Below, piece by piece: positions 44,158 through 53,521 of a stretch of 64,000 bases of DNA. Origin of the DNA: Actinophytocola algeriensis (GTDB lineage: Bacteria; Actinomycetota; Actinomycetes; Mycobacteriales; Pseudonocardiaceae); NCBI RefSeq assembly GCF_014203735.1, contig NZ_JACHJQ010000006.1:868479-932478 (forward strand), written 5' to 3'. The position numbers and the translations under genes were made by a program. The first letter of the stretch is position 1, and each line of letters opens with the position of its first letter. The notes under the pieces are model-generated. The model did not search any database and was not told the origin of the DNA. It was given only the letters and a program-made list of their open reading frames with translations.

Positions 44158-45423
44158 GTGAAGATGGACCTGACCCCCGCGAGGGGAACCCGTGATCTGC
44201 TGCCCTCGACCGTCGCCGTGCGTGACCATGTCCTGGCGCGGATCACGGAGGTCTACCGCCGCTACGGCTACCAGCGCATCGAGACCCCGGCGCTGGAGAA
44301 CATCGAGCGCCTGCAGGGCGGTCAGGGCGGCGAGAACCAGAAGCTGATCTACCAGGTGCTGCGCCGCGGCCTCGAGCCGACGGTCGCCGACGGGACGCCG
44401 CTGTCCGACCTCGTCGACCTCGGCCTGCGCTTCGACCTGACCGTGCCGCTGTCCCGCTTCTACGGTGCCAACCGGGCGACGCTCCCGCAGCCGTTCCGCT
44501 CGTTCCAGTTCGGTCCGGTGTGGCGGGCGGAGCGGCCCGCGAAGGGCCGCTACCGGCAGTTCTACCAGTGCGACATCGATGTGCTCGGCGAGCCGAGCGT
44601 GCTGGCCGAGGTGGAGCTGATCGAGGCTACGTCGGCGGCCCTGACCGCCGCGGGCCTTTCCGGTACGACCGTACGGGTGTCCGACCGGCGGTTCCTGTCC
44701 GCGCTGGCCGAGCAGTGCGGGGTACCCGCCGACGGCTGGGACCGCCTGTTCATCACGCTCGACAAACTGGACAAGATCGGCTGGGACAAGGTCCGCGCCG
44801 AGCTGACCGACCGCGTCGGCATCGACGAGGCCACCGCGGGCCGGCTCCAGGCGACCATCACCGGTCTGCAGGGCCTGGACGCGGCGAAGCTCACCGACCA
44901 GCTGTCCACCACACTGCCCGGCCTCGGCGACGACGTGCTGACCGACCTGACCACCACGGTCGACGGCCTGGCCGCGCTACCCGGCCTGACCTGGGAGTTC
45001 GACCCCACCCTGGTCCGCGGCATGGGGTACTACACGGGTCAGATCTTCGAGGTCACGCACCCCGCGTCGGGCGGCTCGGTGGCGGGCGGCGGTCGCTACG
45101 ACCGGCTCGTCGGCCGGTTCCTCGGCACGGACGTGCCTGCCTGCGGTTTCTCGATCGGCTTCGAGCGGATCGTGGACCTGCTGGCGAGCGCGCCGCGCCG
45201 CGAGGCGGTGGCGGTCCTGTACGAGACGGACACGCCGGTCCCCGAGGTCCTGACGATCGCGCGGGAGCTGCGGCAGGGTGACCGAGCAGTGTCGCCGGTG
45301 CGCCGGTCCGGCAAGTTCGGCGCCCAGCTCACTCGTCTGGAGGAGTGGGGTTTCACGTCGTTCGTGCACGTCAAGCCGGGTGAGACGGGGCTGGAGCGCG
45401 TCCTCGGCGACAAGGAAAGTTAG
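44158..45423 (+). CDS. hisS: Histidyl-tRNA synthetase
   Basis: 421 residues, class II aaRS. Motif 2 is FRSFQFGPVWRAERPAKGRY, the HisA motif is LVRGMGYYTGQIFEV, motif 3 is GFSIGFERIVDLL, and a C-terminal anticodon-binding domain ends the protein. It couples histidine to tRNA-His in the cytoplasm. The sequence (TPARGTRDLLPSTVAVRDHV) is unlike the common actinobacterial HisRS I remember, so it might be a second, alternative synthetase; the rest of the genome is needed to tell. Confidence 0.9.
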   Translation: MKMDLTPARGTRDLLPSTVAVRDHVLARITEVYRRYGYQRIETPALENIERLQGGQGGENQKLIYQVLRRGLEPTVADGTPLSDLVDLGLRFDLTVPLSRFYGANRATLPQPFRSFQFGPVWRAERPAKGRYRQFYQCDIDVLGEPSVLAEVELIEATSAALTAAGLSGTTVRVSDRRFLSALAEQCGVPADGWDRLFITLDKLDKIGWDKVRAELTDRVGIDEATAGRLQATITGLQGLDAAKLTDQLSTTLPGLGDDVLTDLTTTVDGLAALPGLTWEFDPTLVRGMGYYTGQIFEVTHPASGGSVAGGGRYDRLVGRFLGTDVPACGFSIGFERIVDLLASAPRREAVAVLYETDTPVPEVLTIARELRQGDRAVSPVRRSGKFGAQLTRLEEWGFTSFVHVKPGETGLERVLGDKES

Positions 45424-45441
45424 AGAGGTTACGGTGGGGTC

Positions 45442-45753
45442 ATGGCGGCCACCGCATATCCGGAGGAACCGGAGAAGAAGCGGTCGCAGTTCGACGACGA
45501 GCTGATCGGCTTGGATCCCGACGACCCGGAGGCGCAGGCGTTCGCCGCGCACCTGGATCGTCAGCAGCGCATGCACTCCAGCTACACCGTCGAGGGCTAC
45601 CTGTCGGACGTCGGTGACTTCGCCGACTCGGCGAACCGGCTCGGCGGTCACTACAAGCTGATGGCCACCATCCTCGTGCTGCTCATCCTCCTCGGGGTGA
45701 CCATCACCGCGTGGGACGCGCTGGTGTTCGTGGTCAACACGCTGTTCCACTGA
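45442..45753 (+). CDS. Small single-pass membrane protein
   Basis: 103 residues. An acidic cytoplasmic N-terminus (FDDELIGLDPDDPEAQAFAA) is followed by one strong membrane helix near the C-terminus (LMATILVLLILLGVTITAWD). No family recognised. It starts 18 bp after hisS and is followed by msrB after 17 bp, so it is probably in the same transcript. Confidence 0.65.
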   Translation: MAATAYPEEPEKKRSQFDDELIGLDPDDPEAQAFAAHLDRQQRMHSSYTVEGYLSDVGDFADSANRLGGHYKLMATILVLLILLGVTITAWDALVFVVNTLFH

Positions 45754-45770
45754 CGCGTATTTTGGATGAC

Positions 45771-46190
45771 ATGGAAACCGAGCAGCAGCCGCCTGTGGTG
45801 AAGTCCGAGCAGGAGTGGCGCCAGCAACTGACGCCGGAGGAGTACGCGGTGCTGCGCCAGGCAGGCACCGAACGCCCGTGGACCGGCGAGTACACCGACA
45901 CCAAGACCACCGGCGTGTACGAGTGCCGCGCGTGCGGCACGGAACTCTTCCGCAGCGACACCAAGTTCGACTCGCACTGCGGGTGGCCGTCGTTCTATGC
46001 CGCACGAACATCGGACGCGGTGATCCTACGAGAGGACCGCACCCTCGGCATGCTGAGGGTCGAAGTGATCTGCGCCACGTGCCATAGCCACCTGGGCCAC
46101 GTGTTTGAGGGCGAGGGCTACGACACCCCCACCGACCAGCGCTACTGCATCAACTCGATCTCGCTGCGTCTGATGCCCGAGGAGAGCTGA
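45771..46190 (+). CDS. msrB: Peptide methionine-R-sulfoxide reductase
   Basis: 139 residues. Zinc Cys pairs CRAC and CATC, the substrate pocket HCGWPSFYAA, LGHVFEGEGY and the catalytic Cys in [11 protein letters not shown] are all present. It reduces methionine-R-sulfoxide in proteins using thioredoxin. It is the last gene of the conserved stretch; the accessory island begins after it, and two decayed, divergent msrB 3' fragments lie at the far side (56388 and 57183). Confidence 0.95.
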   Translation: METEQQPPVVKSEQEWRQQLTPEEYAVLRQAGTERPWTGEYTDTKTTGVYECRACGTELFRSDTKFDSHCGWPSFYAARTSDAVILREDRTLGMLRVEVICATCHSHLGHVFEGEGYDTPTDQRYCINSISLRLMPEES

Positions 46191-46290
46191 GGCACCCCAT
46201 CTTCGACGCCCACCAACTCAGCTGGGCATCACATCGTCCGGGTTCCTACCTCACAGCCTCCACTGCGCGACCACGACCTCCAACCAATCG

Positions 46291-46641
46291 TCAACGCAAT
46301 CCCGGCTGATCCGACTCGTCCTCGACGCGAGCCCTATAGGTCCACCGGATCAGGCCGGTTGGATCCGTGTGAGCTCGAGCGCGCACATCAGTCGCAGTGC
46401 GTATACGCACTATGTCACCGAGCAGGATCGACAACTCGCCGACAATCTCAGCCATGTCATCCTCGTCCTTATCGTCGATCTCGGTCAGCTGAAAGTGGAC
46501 AACTATCTCCTGATCACCAGGCTCGACCCCTACAGCCACGACATGCCGGGGAAGATATCCCAGTGATGCACTGACCAGTTGAGCAACGAGATAGTTGTGC
46601 CAATCACGTGAAGTCATGGCTGAGGACGTCGGATAGTTCAT
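46291..46641 (-). CDS. Probable immunity protein for the RHS toxin tip
   Basis: 116 residues; ATG 46641 overlaps the RHS stop as ATGA, the usual toxin-then-immunity order. The sequence is acidic (LTEIDDKDEDDMAEIVGELS) with a central GVEPGDQEIVVHFQL strand, as in small cytoplasmic immunity proteins. No family recognised. Codon use is less GC-biased than in the flanking genes. Expected to bind and block the C-terminal toxin of the preceding gene. Confidence 0.7.
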   Translation of the reverse strand: MNYPTSSAMTSRDWHNYLVAQLVSASLGYLPRHVVAVGVEPGDQEIVVHFQLTEIDDKDEDDMAEIVGELSILLGDIVRIRTATDVRARAHTDPTGLIRWTYRARVEDESDQPGLR

Positions 46642-48956
46642 CGTCCAAAGTTCGGGTTGTAGGGAACGATACTCGGAGAATCGGAGCCTTTGATAAAGAA
46701 CACGTTTGTCTCCTGATTCGGGTAACCAGCACCCGGATTATGATTGTGGCCAGTCACACTGTTGTCTCGAATGACGATGTACCCCTCACGTGTCTTCCCA
46801 AGAATCGTCGTTCTGCCGTTGTGAAAGTTGTCGAGGATGGTTCGAGCATCTTCGAGGGATGACATGTACCCACCGCGGGTGTGGCTCGGGTGGCCCCTGA
46901 GATGCCTGTTCTGCTTCTGCATAGACAGCCTCGTCGAGATCTGCGGGACATCGATCCATTCACCGGACTCGGTCTGCATACGCATCGGACCAGATTGAGG
47001 GTTGTGTCCCCCACCCCCGCGCGCTCCTCCTCCGCCGCCCGTCGGCACATCGTCAATGTTTCGCAGCAGTCGACCGAATCTACCGAAGGGGAAGATGCCT
47101 GCAGCCGCCCACCAACAGGCGGCCTGGTCGCCGTCGGCGCAAGCAGCGGCGTCGGCGGCGGGGTTCAGCATGTCCAGCAGGAGCGCCAGCGAGTCACCGA
47201 CCGGTGCGATGACCTCGAGTCCCAGCAGGCCCATCTCGGCGCCCATCTGGTTGTCGAAGTTCGGTGAGGCCGCCATTCCCGTGCAGTGGTCACCCAGTGC
47301 CGTGCCCTCGAACGGCTGGCATTTCCCGGCGTTCTTGTACGCGTCTCCGAGCATGTCGTCGATATCGCCGGGGTCGGTCGGGTAGTTGATCGGCTGTACC
47401 TCGGCCGGTGCCGCGAGCGTGTCCCGTACCGATCCCAGGAGTGTCTCGTTCTCGACGGTGATCGAGTTCTCCAGTTTCCGGTAGCTCTCGTTCGTGTCGT
47501 CAATCGGGTCCTGGTAGTCGCTCGCGGTTCTGGATGGGACGTCCGGAGCTGGGGACACCGGCGCGGTGATCGAGCCGCCGTACAGCGGGGCCAGCATCGC
47601 GCCCGGGATCGGTAGCGGGTTGTTCAGTGCCGCGGCGCGGTTGGCCTGCCGTGCCGCGATGGCCGGGTCGGGACGGGGGGTCCCGGCGCTACCACCACCG
47701 CCTCGGGGGCCGTTGATCGAACCTGTCAGCGAACCGCTGGCGCCACCGCCGTTGAAGTCCAGGTCTGCGCCGCTCCAGTCGCACGGGGCGAAGGCTTGCA
47801 CGCCCGTACAGCAGTCGACGGCCAGGACGTCGGGTGGCAACGGTGAGCCACCACAGCTGGAGCCACTCGGCAGACCGCCCAGGCCGCTGCCAATCTGGCC
47901 GCCCGAGTCCGGGAAGAGGCAGAGCGCGGGATACGGGTTGCCCGGGAGGTCCTGGCACTCCCGTGGGTTGCGACCGGTCGGGTCGCTGTAGTTCATCGGG
48001 GACGACGCGCCGTAGGAGTAGCGGTTTCCCATGGGGGACGGCGTTGTCGGCAGCGCCGCGCTGTCCCGGCTCGAGAAGCCACCCGACGACGGGTCGTACC
48101 AGCGGGCCGTCATGTTGACCTGGTCGGTGTCCGGGTCGGTGTAGTCGCCCTGGTAGCCGATCCTGCGCTCGGTGCCGTCGGTGACCTTGCCCCACGGGTC
48201 GTAGGCCGTGCTGTCGGACACCGTGCGGTCGGTGGTGGGGAGGGCGGCGATGACATCGCCGTGTTGGTCGGCGAGGGTCAGGCTCTGGTCGGTCCCCGAC
48301 CGCACCGACAGCAGTTCGCCCCACGGTCCTCGGCCGAACGTGGCCGTGCCGTCCGTGGCGAGTTCGTTCGTCGCTCCGCTGTAGGTGAACTGTGCGCCGT
48401 TGCGGGTGGCCACCCGGTCCAGGGCGTCGTACGTGTATGTCGCGGCGCCTTGTTGCTTGAGCCTGTCGAAGCCGTCGAAGGCGACCGGGGAGCCGGACTT
48501 CGACGACAGGGTTCCGCGCGGTGTGTACATGTAGGTGTCCGTGCCGTCGGATTCGAGGCGGTTGCGCTCGTCGTACGTGGCGACCTTGGCGCCTGCTGCC
48601 ACTCGGTTGCTCGCCGCGTCCCAGCCGTACGCCGTCGTGGTCGGGGTGCCGCCGGCAGGCTGGTGGGTCCAGCTCGTCAGTCGGTCCGCGCGGTCGTAGC
48701 CGTATGTGTTGACGCCCTCGTCCGCCAGACCGCTGGTTTCCTTCGTGGTCAGGCGGTCGTTCAGGTCGTATCCGTACTCGATCGACGCCAGTGGGGTCGG
48801 GACCGACCGGGCCGTGGCGCCCGCCGTCAGGTTGTCCAGCGTGACGCGGCCGAGGTCGTCGTAGGTGAAGTCGCGCTGGCGTCCGTTGCCGTAGTCGACC
48901 GTGGACAGTAGGCCGGTGTCGTCGTAGTCGACGGTGCGATCTGGGCAGGCGTGCCC
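46638..48956 (-). pseudogene. RHS/YD-repeat protein tip with C-terminal toxin, 5'-truncated
   Basis: Open frame of 772 codons but no natural start: an in-frame TGA at 48957-48959 and an IS3 remnant precede it. It begins within YD repeats (YDDTGLLSTVDYGNGQRD), passes the RHS core (GYQGDYTDPDTDQVNMTARW, NRYSYGASSPMNYSDPTGRN), a Gly/Ser/Pro-rich linker and then a ~125-residue C-terminal domain (RLSMQKQNRHLRGHPSHTRG; DNFHNGRTTILGKTREGYIV; FFIKGSDSPSIVPYNPNFGR). The last domain looks like a polymorphic toxin, possibly type-50/BECR-like RNase by its KQNRH and late basic/polar strands; this is inference. The overlapping immunity gene supports it. Expression would need a start inside, e.g. GTG 48602. 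Confidence 0.8.
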
Positions 48957-49024
48957 TCAAGCGCCCGCAGGACCGGCTGGACACCGTGCTCCTTCCGTTG
49001 TGAGTCAACGAATTCGACCTTCAT
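48930..49024 (-). pseudogene. IS3 orfB (integrase) N-terminal fragment
   Basis: ATG 49024 overlaps the orfA stop (CGATGA). KVEFVDSQRKEHGVQPVLRA and TPAQIAPST correspond to the start of IS3-family orfB proteins (QIAPSTYY). After ~32 residues the sequence changes into RHS-coding DNA, so the DDE catalytic domain is lost. The element is immobile on its own. Confidence 0.75.
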
Positions 49025-49103
49025 CGCGATGGACGGTCCATGAAAGTCGGCCCGGGGCGCGGTGATCTCCTTGCGGTGGTTCCGTTTCCCCGGGCCGCTT
49101 CCC

Positions 49104-49137
49104 GAACCCGGCGTGCACCTTTCAATGCACCGGGCTC
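49104..49137 (-). ncRNA. Group II intron domain V
   Basis: 34-nt hairpin starting GAGCCCGGTGCATTGAAAGG and ending GCCGGGTTC: the catalytic AGC-type triad position, an internal bulge and a GAAA-like loop region in the expected layout. It lies 64 nt before the intron 3' end. Confidence 0.85.
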
Positions 49138-49151
49138 TCCACGAAACCCGT

Positions 49152-50615
49152 TCAGGCCGCGTGAGTGTGCTCGGTGGTGTCCGGCCAGGGTGAGGGGATG
49201 ACCGATCCGCGGTAGCGGTATCGGGTTGTGCTGATCTTCTCCAGGTCGATCAGCTCCCGTTCGTCTCCGGCAGGCCACCACCCACCGCCGCAGTAGCGCT
49301 GGCGCAGCTGCTTCCAGGTCGATTTCGGGTGTTTGCGGCGGATCCATCTCCACACCGTCTGCCACAAGTAGTGGCCGAGGTAGGAGAACACCGCCGAGGA
49401 CACCCCGGCCCGGAAGTAGCCCGCCCACCCCCGCACGGTCGCGTTCACGCGACGCAGCAGGTCATCCAGCGGCTGTCCGATCTCGATGTCCCGGCACAGC
49501 GTCTTGATCTTCCGTTTCGCGGCCAGCACGGCCTTCTTCGACGGATAGACATAGACGTAGTGCTTGCTGGTTCCGCGTTTGCGGTGACGCTGGATGCGCC
49601 ATCCGAGGAAGTCCAGCCCCTCGTCGATGTGGGTGATCAGGGTCTTGTCCGGTGACAGACGCAACCCCATCGTCGCCAGCACGGCGGCGATGTCCTCCCG
49701 CAGCGCTTCGGCTTCGGCCTTGGTGCCGCGAACCATCAGGCACCAGTCGTCGGCATACCGGACGAGCTTGACGTTCGGCAGGCCGTGGCGCAGCCGTTTG
49801 GCTCGCTCCAGCTTGCCGGTGTTCGGCCCGCCCGGCCGCTCGGCGATATGCTCGTCGAGCACCGACAACGCGACATTCGCCAACAGCGGCGACAGGATCC
49901 CACCCTGCGGGGTCCCGGCGGTGGTGTCCTCCAGCAGACGTTCCTCAGTGAGGATGCCCGCCTTCAGGAACGCCTTCACCAAGGCCAGAACGCGTTTGTC
50001 TCCGACACGACGACGCACCCTGCCCATGAGGGCGGTGTGGTCGATCTCGTCGAAACAGGCTTTGATGTCGCCTTCGACGACCCACTCGTAGCAACGAGGA
50101 CGGGGCGCCAGATAGCGCACCTCGGCCACCGCGTCATGAGCCCGGCGCTTCGGGCGGAAACCGTAGGAACACGGCAGAAAGCCCGCCTCGAAGATCGGCT
50201 CCAACACCAGCTTCAACGATGCCTGGACCACCCGATCGGCGATCGTGGGGATACCCAGGCGACGCAACGTGCCGTTCGCCTTCGGGATCATCCGCTCACG
50301 CACCGGCAACGGGCGGAAACTACGGTCCTTCACCGAGTTCCGCAGCTCGCCGAGGAACTCCTCGACACCCTGGAACGCCGCGACGGAACGTGCGGTGCGC
50401 CCGTCCACCCCGGCCGTTCCGGCACCCCTGTTCCCGCTCACCCGATCCCACGCCACCCACAGGAAGGCGGGATCGGCCACGAGGTTGAACACATCATCGA
50501 ACCGGCGATGAGGATCATCGCGGGCCCAACGGTGCAGCTTGGTCTGGATATTCAGTACCCGTCGCTGAGCCTCGTGCAACACGTGCTCAAGTTCGTCGGT
50601 ATTCACCGGCGACAT
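49152..50615 (-). CDS. ltrA: Group II intron reverse transcriptase/maturase
   Basis: 487 residues from ATG 50615, directly after AGGAGGGC. RT motifs are complete: VDGRTARSVAAFQGVEEFLG, EGDIKACFDEIDHTALM, GTPQGGILSPLLANV, the catalytic YADD in VRYADDWCLMV, and the maturase X domain (RVNATVRGWAGYFRAGVSSA; FSYLGHYLWQTVWRWIRRKH). There is no HNH endonuclease at the C-terminus, so retrohoming would rely on single-strand targets. It looks intact, so the intron may still move and splice. Confidence 0.95.
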   Translation of the reverse strand: MSPVNTDELEHVLHEAQRRVLNIQTKLHRWARDDPHRRFDDVFNLVADPAFLWVAWDRVSGNRGAGTAGVDGRTARSVAAFQGVEEFLGELRNSVKDRSFRPLPVRERMIPKANGTLRRLGIPTIADRVVQASLKLVLEPIFEAGFLPCSYGFRPKRRAHDAVAEVRYLAPRPRCYEWVVEGDIKACFDEIDHTALMGRVRRRVGDKRVLALVKAFLKAGILTEERLLEDTTAGTPQGGILSPLLANVALSVLDEHIAERPGGPNTGKLERAKRLRHGLPNVKLVRYADDWCLMVRGTKAEAEALREDIAAVLATMGLRLSPDKTLITHIDEGLDFLGWRIQRHRKRGTSKHYVYVYPSKKAVLAAKRKIKTLCRDIEIGQPLDDLLRRVNATVRGWAGYFRAGVSSAVFSYLGHYLWQTVWRWIRRKHPKSTWKQLRQRYCGGGWWPAGDERELIDLEKISTTRYRYRGSVIPSPWPDTTEHTHAA

Positions 50616-51249
50616 GCCCTCCTGACATTCCAGTACGTCTGCTGCGGTCTCGCTGGCCCCCTTCGCCCTGCGGTCGCCTCTCGCGACCTCCACGGCGGGC
50701 ACGTCACCGCCCGCGACTACTACGGGGCCTCTGCCCCGTCCCGGTGTTCCTCGGCCGGACACGAGCCTTTCCGCCCGGGCCGGACCGGATGCCCGGACCA
50801 GGTGGTCGGAACACGAGACGGTTCCCACGTTCACCAGGTGATCGATCGGTCAGGGAGGCACCCAGCTTTACTCCGGCAGCATCGCCGCGCCTACGCCGCA
50901 GACCTTCAACGCGACCTCCGTCGCCACCAAGAGAGACGACCACGGAGACGAAGTCCTTGGAGCTACAGGACTTCGAGTACTGCACACCGGCCCATATCCA
51001 CCAGGTTGGAGCCGGCTTCGCGGTTACGGAGCTTCCACCACTGGTTCGCTCGCGCTGCACCTTCTGACCTCGCTCGACAAGCCCGCACCGTCTGGCAGTC
51101 CCAGCACGACTCGCCTTCGTCGGGGCCGCTTGCCACCCTCACCGGCGTTCCCCGGATCAGGCTGCCCCCAGCTTCACTCAGGCCGCTGCGACGACCCAAG
51201 GGAGACGGTCTCTCACCACCTCTCGATCACCCAGCGCCTCGTGGCGCAC

Positions 51250-51548
51250 AGCTCCGCTGCGAAGAAAGACGCCGCTGACTTCAGGATCTGGTTCGCCCGA
51301 CGCAGCTCACGGTTCTCGCGTTCCAACTCGGCGATCCTGGCCGCCTCCGCCGAGGTCGTACCCGGCCGCACGCCCTCGTCGGTCTCGGCCTGCTTCACCC
51401 ACGTCCGCAACGCCTCCGGATGCACACCGAGCTGGTCGGCGATCCGCTTGATCGCCCCACCAGCCGACGCCGGGTCACGCCTGGCCTCGACCGCCAAACG
51501 CGTCGCCCGTTCACGCAACTCGTCGGGGTACTTCCGTGGTGCCGCCAT
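51250..51548 (-). CDS. IS3 orfA (helix-turn-helix), exon 1
   Basis: Exon 1 encodes AAPRKYPDELRERATRLAVE, LGVHPEALRTWVKQAETDEG and a leucine-zipper-like RIAELERENRELRRANQILK, ending at FFAAEL. The rest of the gene (DRPSR and stop) is at 49021-49039 on the other side of the group II intron; splicing gives a 105-residue protein. Without splicing the frame reads on for 13 intron codons. orfA binds the IS ends but needs orfB, which is truncated here. Confidence 0.85.
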
Positions 51549-51646
51549 GACAGTGAATCCTCCGGGTGTTCGAAGTCTCCATCAAACCCGGGGCGGGACA
51601 CTCAGAGAGATCCGCACTCGGACGCTCACCGCCAACGGCGCTCTGC

Positions 51647-52597
51647 TCAGTTGGTTGAGTGCAATCGTGCCCGGAGTTCTCGGGGACTGCTTCCGCGTTC
51701 TCGTTTGAATGCGGTGCTGAGCGCGGATGCGCTGGAGTAGCCGACCTGTCGGGCCGCAGATTCGATGGTGACCTCTGGTTCATGAAGCAGGTCGGCTGCC
51801 AGGTCCAGGCGCCAGTCTGTGAGGTAGGCCATGGGCGGCTGGCCGACCAGGTCAGCAAAGCGGTGGGCCAGCGTTGCCCGAGAGATCCCCACGCGAGAAG
51901 CCAAGGTGGCCACGGTCCAAGGATGGGCGGGGTCGTTGTGCAGGTGGCGTAGCGCCGGGCCGATCACGGGATCGGACAAGGCGCGGTACCCGGTCGGGGC
52001 TTGAGCGTGCGAGTGGGCGAACCATGACCGGAGGGTGGTCACTAGCAGCAGGTCCAGTAGCCGGTCCAGGACGGCCTGCTGGCCCGGCTCCTCGCGGGAG
52101 ACTTCTTCGGTGAGCAACTCGATGAGCCCTGTGGCCCTCTGAGTCCGGCGAGGGAGAACCAGCACGGGTGGGAGGGCGCGAAGGAGTCTGCGGCTGATCT
52201 CGCCGGTCATCTGGTACTTGCCGATCAGCATCACCGTGGCGTCGGTCGCAGTGTCGTTCCCCCAGGTGCGCGGGCCCAGGTCAATGACATCTCGCAGGTA
52301 TTCGCCGGTCTTTGTTGTGCGGCGGGGGCCGGGATGGATAACCACCTGGACCGGCGTCGAGGGCGAGTCGGCAAAGGTGAACGGGGCCGGGCCACGCATG
52401 ATCGCGACTTCCCCGGGGCGCAGGCGCAGCGCGTCTCCTGCTTCGGGAATCACCCACGCCGTGCCCAGGGTGAGCGCCACAATGCTCAGTGGAGCTTCGT
52501 CCTGGACGCGCACTGACCACGGCGGGCTCAGGATCGAGCGCAACATGAAGGCGCCCCTGGCTCGCGGGCCAGCGAGGAGACCGGATAGTGCATCCAT
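51647..52597 (-). CDS. AraC family regulator
   Basis: 316 residues. Residues 1-190 are a cupin-like sensor of the AraC_binding_6 type (DALSGLLAGPRARGAFMLRS, GEVAIMRGPAPFTFADSP). The C-terminus carries two HTH motifs (TVATLASRVGISRATLAHRF; ESAARQVGYSSASALSTAFK). It is divergent from an NmrA-like NAD(P)-binding gene across 81 bp, the typical partner of this regulator subgroup. Probably activates that gene. Confidence 0.88.
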   Translation of the reverse strand: MDALSGLLAGPRARGAFMLRSILSPPWSVRVQDEAPLSIVALTLGTAWVIPEAGDALRLRPGEVAIMRGPAPFTFADSPSTPVQVVIHPGPRRTTKTGEYLRDVIDLGPRTWGNDTATDATVMLIGKYQMTGEISRRLLRALPPVLVLPRRTQRATGLIELLTEEVSREEPGQQAVLDRLLDLLLVTTLRSWFAHSHAQAPTGYRALSDPVIGPALRHLHNDPAHPWTVATLASRVGISRATLAHRFADLVGQPPMAYLTDWRLDLAADLLHEPEVTIESAARQVGYSSASALSTAFKRERGSSPRELRARLHSTN

Positions 52598-52678
52598 GCA
52601 GATAGGTTAGACGCTCGAGCACGTCCTCAAGCCTCTCAGCCATTCCGCGTCTAGCTGGTGACGGTGTGAAATGGGGCC

Positions 52679-53521
52679 ATGAGGACGACGGATGGCAGGA
52701 AGACCCTGGTTCTGGCTGGGACGGGTAAGACGGGCCGGCGGGTAGTCGAGCGCCTCACCGCGCGAGGGTTGCCGCCGCGGGTCGGCTCCCGCAGCGGCAA
52801 TCCGCCTTTCGACTGGCGCGACCAGGCCACCTGGGAGCCAGCCCTGCAGGGCGTGGGGGCGGCGTACGTGGCCTACCACCCGGACGCCGCGTTCCCGGGC
52901 GCTGCGAAGACGGTAGGCGCCTTCGCCGAACTCGCCGTGCGCTGCGGCGTCACGCGGCTGGTGCTGTTGGCCGATCGTGGCGCTAGCGAAGCCGAGCGCT
53001 GCGAAGGGGCTGTGCGCGAGTCCGGTGCCGAGTGGACCGTCGTGCGCACCGGTTTCATTTCCCAGAACTTCAGCGAAGACGTCCTCGCCGACGCTGTCCG
53101 CGCGGGCGTGGTGGCGCTGCCGGTGGGCGAGGTGACCGAACCCTTCACCGACGCCGAGGACATCGCGGACGTGGCGACCGCGGCGCTCACGGAAGACGGT
53201 CACGTCGCGGAGACCTATGAGGTCACCGGTCCGCGCCTGCTCACGTTCGCCGAAGCAGTGGCGGAAATAGGCGAGGCCACTGGACGCACGCTGCGCTACC
53301 GGCCGGTCAGTCTGGAGCTGTTCACGCAGGGGCTGAAGGAACGGGGGACACCAGCCCACTTCGCCAGGCCGTTGGCCGATCTGATGGCTGAGGTCTTCGA
53401 CGGCCGCAGGGCCTGTTTGGCCGACGGTGTCCAGCGTGCTCTCGGCCGAGAGCCGCGGGATTTCACCCACTATGTCCACGCCACAGCAGCCACTGGCGTC
53501 TGGTCCCCCAATCGTCAGTGA
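52679..53521 (+). CDS. NmrA-like NAD(P)H-binding oxidoreductase
   Basis: 280 residues. VLAGTGKTGRRVVERLTARG is the Rossmann motif; GSRSGNPPFDWRDQATWEPA and later YEVTGPRLLTFAEAVAEIGE are typical of NmrA/ergot alkaloid-type atypical SDRs (azoreductase/quinone reductase-like). No catalytic Tyr-x3-Lys, as usual in this group. Likely target of the divergent AraC regulator. Confidence 0.82.
   Translation: MRTTDGRKTLVLAGTGKTGRRVVERLTARGLPPRVGSRSGNPPFDWRDQATWEPALQGVGAAYVAYHPDAAFPGAAKTVGAFAELAVRCGVTRLVLLADRGASEAERCEGAVRESGAEWTVVRTGFISQNFSEDVLADAVRAGVVALPVGEVTEPFTDAEDIADVATAALTEDGHVAETYEVTGPRLLTFAEAVAEIGEATGRTLRYRPVSLELFTQGLKERGTPAHFARPLADLMAEVFDGRRACLADGVQRALGREPRDFTHYVHATAATGVWSPNRQ

Larger units (their letters stand above)
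49040..51249 (-). mobile_element. Group II intron (2210 bp)
   Basis: The 5' end GTGCGCCACGAGG fits the GUGYG consensus, and the 3' end ...GACTTTCAT fits the terminal AY. Removing it joins ...GCGGAGCT to GGACCGTCCATCG, restoring the conserved IS3 orfA end (FFAAELDRPSR, stop). Domain V is recognisable at 49104-49137, and a long GGCCCGGGG/CCCCGGGCC stem with bulged A follows as domain VI. It encodes a reverse transcriptase/maturase (49152-50615). Intron class not assigned. Confidence 0.92.
48927..51604 (-). mobile_element. IS3-family element remnant, split by a group II intron
   Basis: The left end (in its own direction) is near 51604, where TGAGTGTCCCGCCCC is a likely terminal repeat. Then come orfA exon 1 (51548-51250), the intron (51249-49040), the last codons of orfA and the first ~33 codons of orfB, which break off in the RHS gene near 48927-48936. 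The shared CACCGTCGAC at the join suggests a deletion through microhomology. Confidence 0.75.

Noticed and set aside
49785..51278. A 497-codon plus-strand frame inside the group II intron
   Set aside because: Antisense to the intron reverse transcriptase and ribozyme; no similarity.
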